Source: Acidisoma sp965199065
GTDB lineage: Bacteria > Pseudomonadota > Alphaproteobacteria > Acetobacterales > Acetobacteraceae
Reading direction: 5' to 3'
DNA: 64,000 bases
Assembly (NCBI RefSeq): GCF_965199065.1
Contig: NZ_CBDAQN010000001.1
Location: 186,001-250,000 of the forward strand
Below the pieces are notes generated by a model. It had not been told where the DNA came from, searched no databases, and saw only the letters and a list, made by a program, of their open reading frames with translations. Positions within the stretch are counted from its first letter, which is position 1. Each line of letters begins with the position of its first letter. This document shows, one piece after another, positions 61,943 to 64,000 of the stretch. A program made the translations under genes and the position numbers.

Positions 61943-63055
61943 CTAATTGACGACGCCCAAGAGCAGCGCTTCCAGCCGGCGCGACTGCACTTGCGCGTCG
62001 AAGTCGCGGCGCATCAGGTGTGCCGCCGCCCTACCCAGCCGCAGCCGCCGAAGAGGATCGTCCATCAGTCCCGTGATCGCCGTCGCCAGGGCGTGTGCAT
62101 TTAGCGCGGGCACGAGCACTCCTGTCTCGCCAGCGACCACGGCTCCGGCAAGCCCTGCCTCATCGGAAGCCAGCACCGGGAGCGCCAGCGCCATCGCCTC
62201 CATGGCGACGCTCGGCAGCCCTTCGGCGTCTCCGTCGGCGGCCGCAATGCTCGGCACGACGAGCAGCGCCGCCTCCCGCATCAACCCGGCCAAAGCCTCT
62301 GCGCTTTGCCAGCCGAGGAACCGGAGGCGCTCGAGCCCCGCGGCTTGATGATGAAGTTCATCCGCCAGCGGCCCATCTCCCACGATCGCCGCCTCCGGCT
62401 CCCGTCCCTCGGCGCGGAGCATCTGGAGGGCGTCGATCAGCACGGAGACGCCCTTCTTCGGCACAAGGCGACCCGCGAAGAGCAGAGGCCCCTGCAACGG
62501 CCCGGGCGGCACCTCGCCAGGAATATCTGTGCCGATCGGCAGCACGATCAGCTTTTCCGCGGGAAATCCGCGAGCCATGAGCTTCGTCCGCACACTCTCC
62601 GAGACGCAGACGAACAGCCGGGCCTCCTTGATCAGCGCGGGCAGTCGGCGGATGAACAGAGCAGGCGGGAAGCCGCCGCGGTAATGCTTGTTCTTGTGTG
62701 CATCGCCGCCGTGGAAGGTCACGACAAGCGGAATGTTCAGCGCGCGCGCGAGCGGCAGCGCGAAAGCGCCCCCTCGGCCGAACTGGGCGTGGACCACCAC
62801 CGGGTTCTGCGCCCTGAGGGCGTCGAGGTCCGGCACCAGCCCGATCTCCTTGAACAAAACACGGCGGGCGACGCCGGCCGGACCATCCCCGCCAAGGCGA
62901 TGCACCGCCAGGTTCGCCGAAGCAGCAACGGGCGTTATCTGCCGGCCGACCCAGAGCGGGCGGAGTTGCGAGAAGCCGAGGTATTGCCGCCGCATGAACC
63001 CGGCCTCGGATGCCGGCAAGATCACGTCGCGGTAGATCAGCGCAGTGGGTGTCAT
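61943..63055 (-). CDS. Glycosyltransferase family 4
   Basis: A 370-residue GT-B enzyme. Segments: HAQFGRGGAFALPLARAL, VTFHGGDAHKNKHY, the donor-domain GRLVPKKGVSVLIDALQML and AIVGDGPLADEL, and the catalytic-site EGLPSVAMEAMALALPVLASDEAGL (E-x7-E). Resembles alpha-glycosyltransferases of exopolysaccharide synthesis. Its ATG overlaps the stop of the sensor kinase gene as ATGA, an uncommon coupling. Confidence 0.88.
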   Translation of the reverse strand: MTPTALIYRDVILPASEAGFMRRQYLGFSQLRPLWVGRQITPVAASANLAVHRLGGDGPAGVARRVLFKEIGLVPDLDALRAQNPVVVHAQFGRGGAFALPLARALNIPLVVTFHGGDAHKNKHYRGGFPPALFIRRLPALIKEARLFVCVSESVRTKLMARGFPAEKLIVLPIGTDIPGEVPPGPLQGPLLFAGRLVPKKGVSVLIDALQMLRAEGREPEAAIVGDGPLADELHHQAAGLERLRFLGWQSAEALAGLMREAALLVVPSIAAADGDAEGLPSVAMEAMALALPVLASDEAGLAGAVVAGETGVLVPALNAHALATAITGLMDDPLRRLRLGRAAAHLMRRDFDAQVQSRRLEALLLGVVN

Positions 63056-64000
63056 GCCGGAAGGGTCAAAGTGACCCTGGCGCCGCCTTCCGACCGATTG
63101 GCGAGCGTCAGGTCGCCACCGTGCGCCCGTGCGATATCCCTGGCGATCGGCAGGCCGAGACCGACGCCGCCCGTCTCCCTGTTCCGGCTTGTCTCGAGCC
63201 GCTGAAACGGCTGCATCACGCGTTCCATCTCCGACGGCGGGATACCAGGACCGTTATCCGCGATCTCGATGCGCAGCGAGGCCCCGGGCCGGTTCGGAGG
63301 CGCGAGACGCACGGAGGCGGCGTCACCGTACTTGATTGCGTTCCCGACGATGTTGGTCAGTGCCCGCTTGAAGGCCTGTGGCCGCACCCGCACAGTCCAA
63401 TGGTCCGGTCCCTCGTACCTCAGGTTCTCGACGATCTCGGGCGCGGCATCGCCCGCTTCGTCCAGCACCGTCCGCAGTAGTTCCGCGAGATCGATTGGCG
63501 AAACCGGTTCGTTCGGGCTGGCGATCCGGCCGAAGGCGATGGTAGCGGAGACCATCGCCTCCATCTCGTCGAGGTCGCTCAGCATCTTGGCCCGCTGATC
63601 GTCATCCTCCATGAACTCCGCGCGGAGCCGCATGCGCGTGATGGGCGTGCGCAGATCGTGTCCGATGGCGGTCAGCAGCAGCGTGCGGTCTTCGACAAAG
63701 CGCCTGATCCGTGCCGCCATGGTGTTGAAGGCGGAGGCCGCAGCGGCGATCTCCGACGGCCCGTCTTCCGGCAAGGGTGGCGCGTTCACGTCCCGTCCGA
63801 GGGCTTCGGCGGCGGCGGCGAGGGTCCGCACCGGGGCTGTCAGCCGCCGCACGGCCCATATGGTGAGTGCCGCCGCCAACACCGTCATGATCACAAAGGC
63901 GACGAGGAACTCGGTGCCTTGGATGACGCCCGGTCCCGGCAGATGGCTGGAGATAACCAGCCAGGTGCCGTCCGGCATCTCGAGGCCGGTGAATTCCCGC
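63052..64000 (-). CDS. Sensor histidine kinase, N-terminus beyond the window
   Basis: The C-terminal 308 or more residues of a membrane sensor kinase. Visible parts are the end of a periplasmic domain, one membrane helix (EFLVAFVIMTVLAAALTIWAV), a HAMP linker (RRLTAPVRTLAAAAEALG), the phosphorylated His in GHDLRTPITRMRLRAEF, N box NIVGNAIKYG, G1 DNGPGIP, F/G2 RNRETGGVGLGLPIARDIA. The HAMP-HisKA layout resembles EnvZ/OmpR-type kinases; the response regulator is expected just upstream, outside the window. The stop overlaps the glycosyltransferase start. Confidence 0.92.
   Translation of the reverse strand, partial: REFTGLEMPDGTWLVISSHLPGPGVIQGTEFLVAFVIMTVLAAALTIWAVRRLTAPVRTLAAAAEALGRDVNAPPLPEDGPSEIAAAASAFNTMAARIRRFVEDRTLLLTAIGHDLRTPITRMRLRAEFMEDDDQRAKMLSDLDEMEAMVSATIAFGRIASPNEPVSPIDLAELLRTVLDEAGDAAPEIVENLRYEGPDHWTVRVRPQAFKRALTNIVGNAIKYGDAASVRLAPPNRPGASLRIEIADNGPGIPPSEMERVMQPFQRLETSRNRETGGVGLGLPIARDIARAHGGDLTLANRSEGGARVTLTLPA

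Noticed and set aside
1..64000. CRISPR array, rRNA, transposase or known defence system
   Set aside because: No regularly spaced repeats, rRNA sequence, DDE/HUH transposase motifs or restriction, toxin-antitoxin or retron genes were found.

Overview
The window is GC-rich, densely coded chromosomal DNA, almost certainly from an alphaproteobacterium. The support is the ATP synthase: FO genes (atpI-atpB-atpE-b'-b, with a duplicated and diverged b subunit) and F1 genes (atpH-A-G-D-C, preceded by priA and xerC) lie in two separate operons, as is usual in this class. A NifU-type Nfu protein, CUT2-type ABC genes, an orphan DUF1045/PhnM pair and a 73-residue c subunit-like AtpE fit the same picture. 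Family level (Acetobacteraceae, another Rhodospirillales group, or Hyphomicrobiales) cannot be fixed by eye.

Region 1, about 1-9 kb: the right end of a prophage or prophage remnant. Reading right to left on the minus strand there is a small early gene with an operator, a DUF6362-like DNA-binding protein, a sulfotransferase cargo gene, the large terminase, portal, scaffold-like protein, N4-gp56-like major capsid protein and a chain of small head genes coupled by TGATG overlaps that runs off the left edge. A divergent XRE repressor gene marks the control region. No integrase or attachment site is visible.

Region 2, 9-22 kb: accessory and phosphorus-related genes. These are a small RTX-like secreted protein, an orphan fold-type-I PLP enzyme of 685 residues, pstS-pstC-pstA behind a three-unit Pho box (without pstB or phoU), a class I aminotransferase, a divergent gamma-glutamyltransferase-like lipoprotein, a DsbA-like thioredoxin, the phnM-DUF1045 pair and a SYLF protein.

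Region 3, 22-32 kb: a truncated lauroyl acyltransferase beside tRNA-Asn, tRNA-Leu(CAA), a zinc metallopeptidase, the stress proteins CsbD and GlsB, xylulokinase, a second RTX-like paralogue, an FAD amine/amino-acid oxidase translationally coupled to nagA, and the ribosome rescue factor arfB.

Region 4, 31-42.7 kb: a GT4 glycosyltransferase, an ABC exporter, trehalose-6-phosphate synthase, a GT-C glycosyltransferase and nfuA. These are followed by a FrcBCA-like ABC importer divergent from uraD-uraH of urate catabolism, with a shared, repeat-rich control region.

Region 5, 42.8-64 kb: the FO operon, cardiolipin synthase, a DUF4410 lipoprotein, AMP nucleosidase, a GH19 endolysin, a TPR-glycosyltransferase/FkbM methyltransferase pair, a tiny lipoprotein, ribF, xerC, priA, the F1 operon, and finally a sensor kinase (cut by the window edge) coupled to a GT4 glycosyltransferase.

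No rRNA, CRISPR array, insertion sequence, transposase or known anti-phage defence system was recognised. The least explained items are the PLP enzyme, the sulfotransferase inside the phage packaging region, the RTX-like paralogue pair and the ABC-urate regulatory region.
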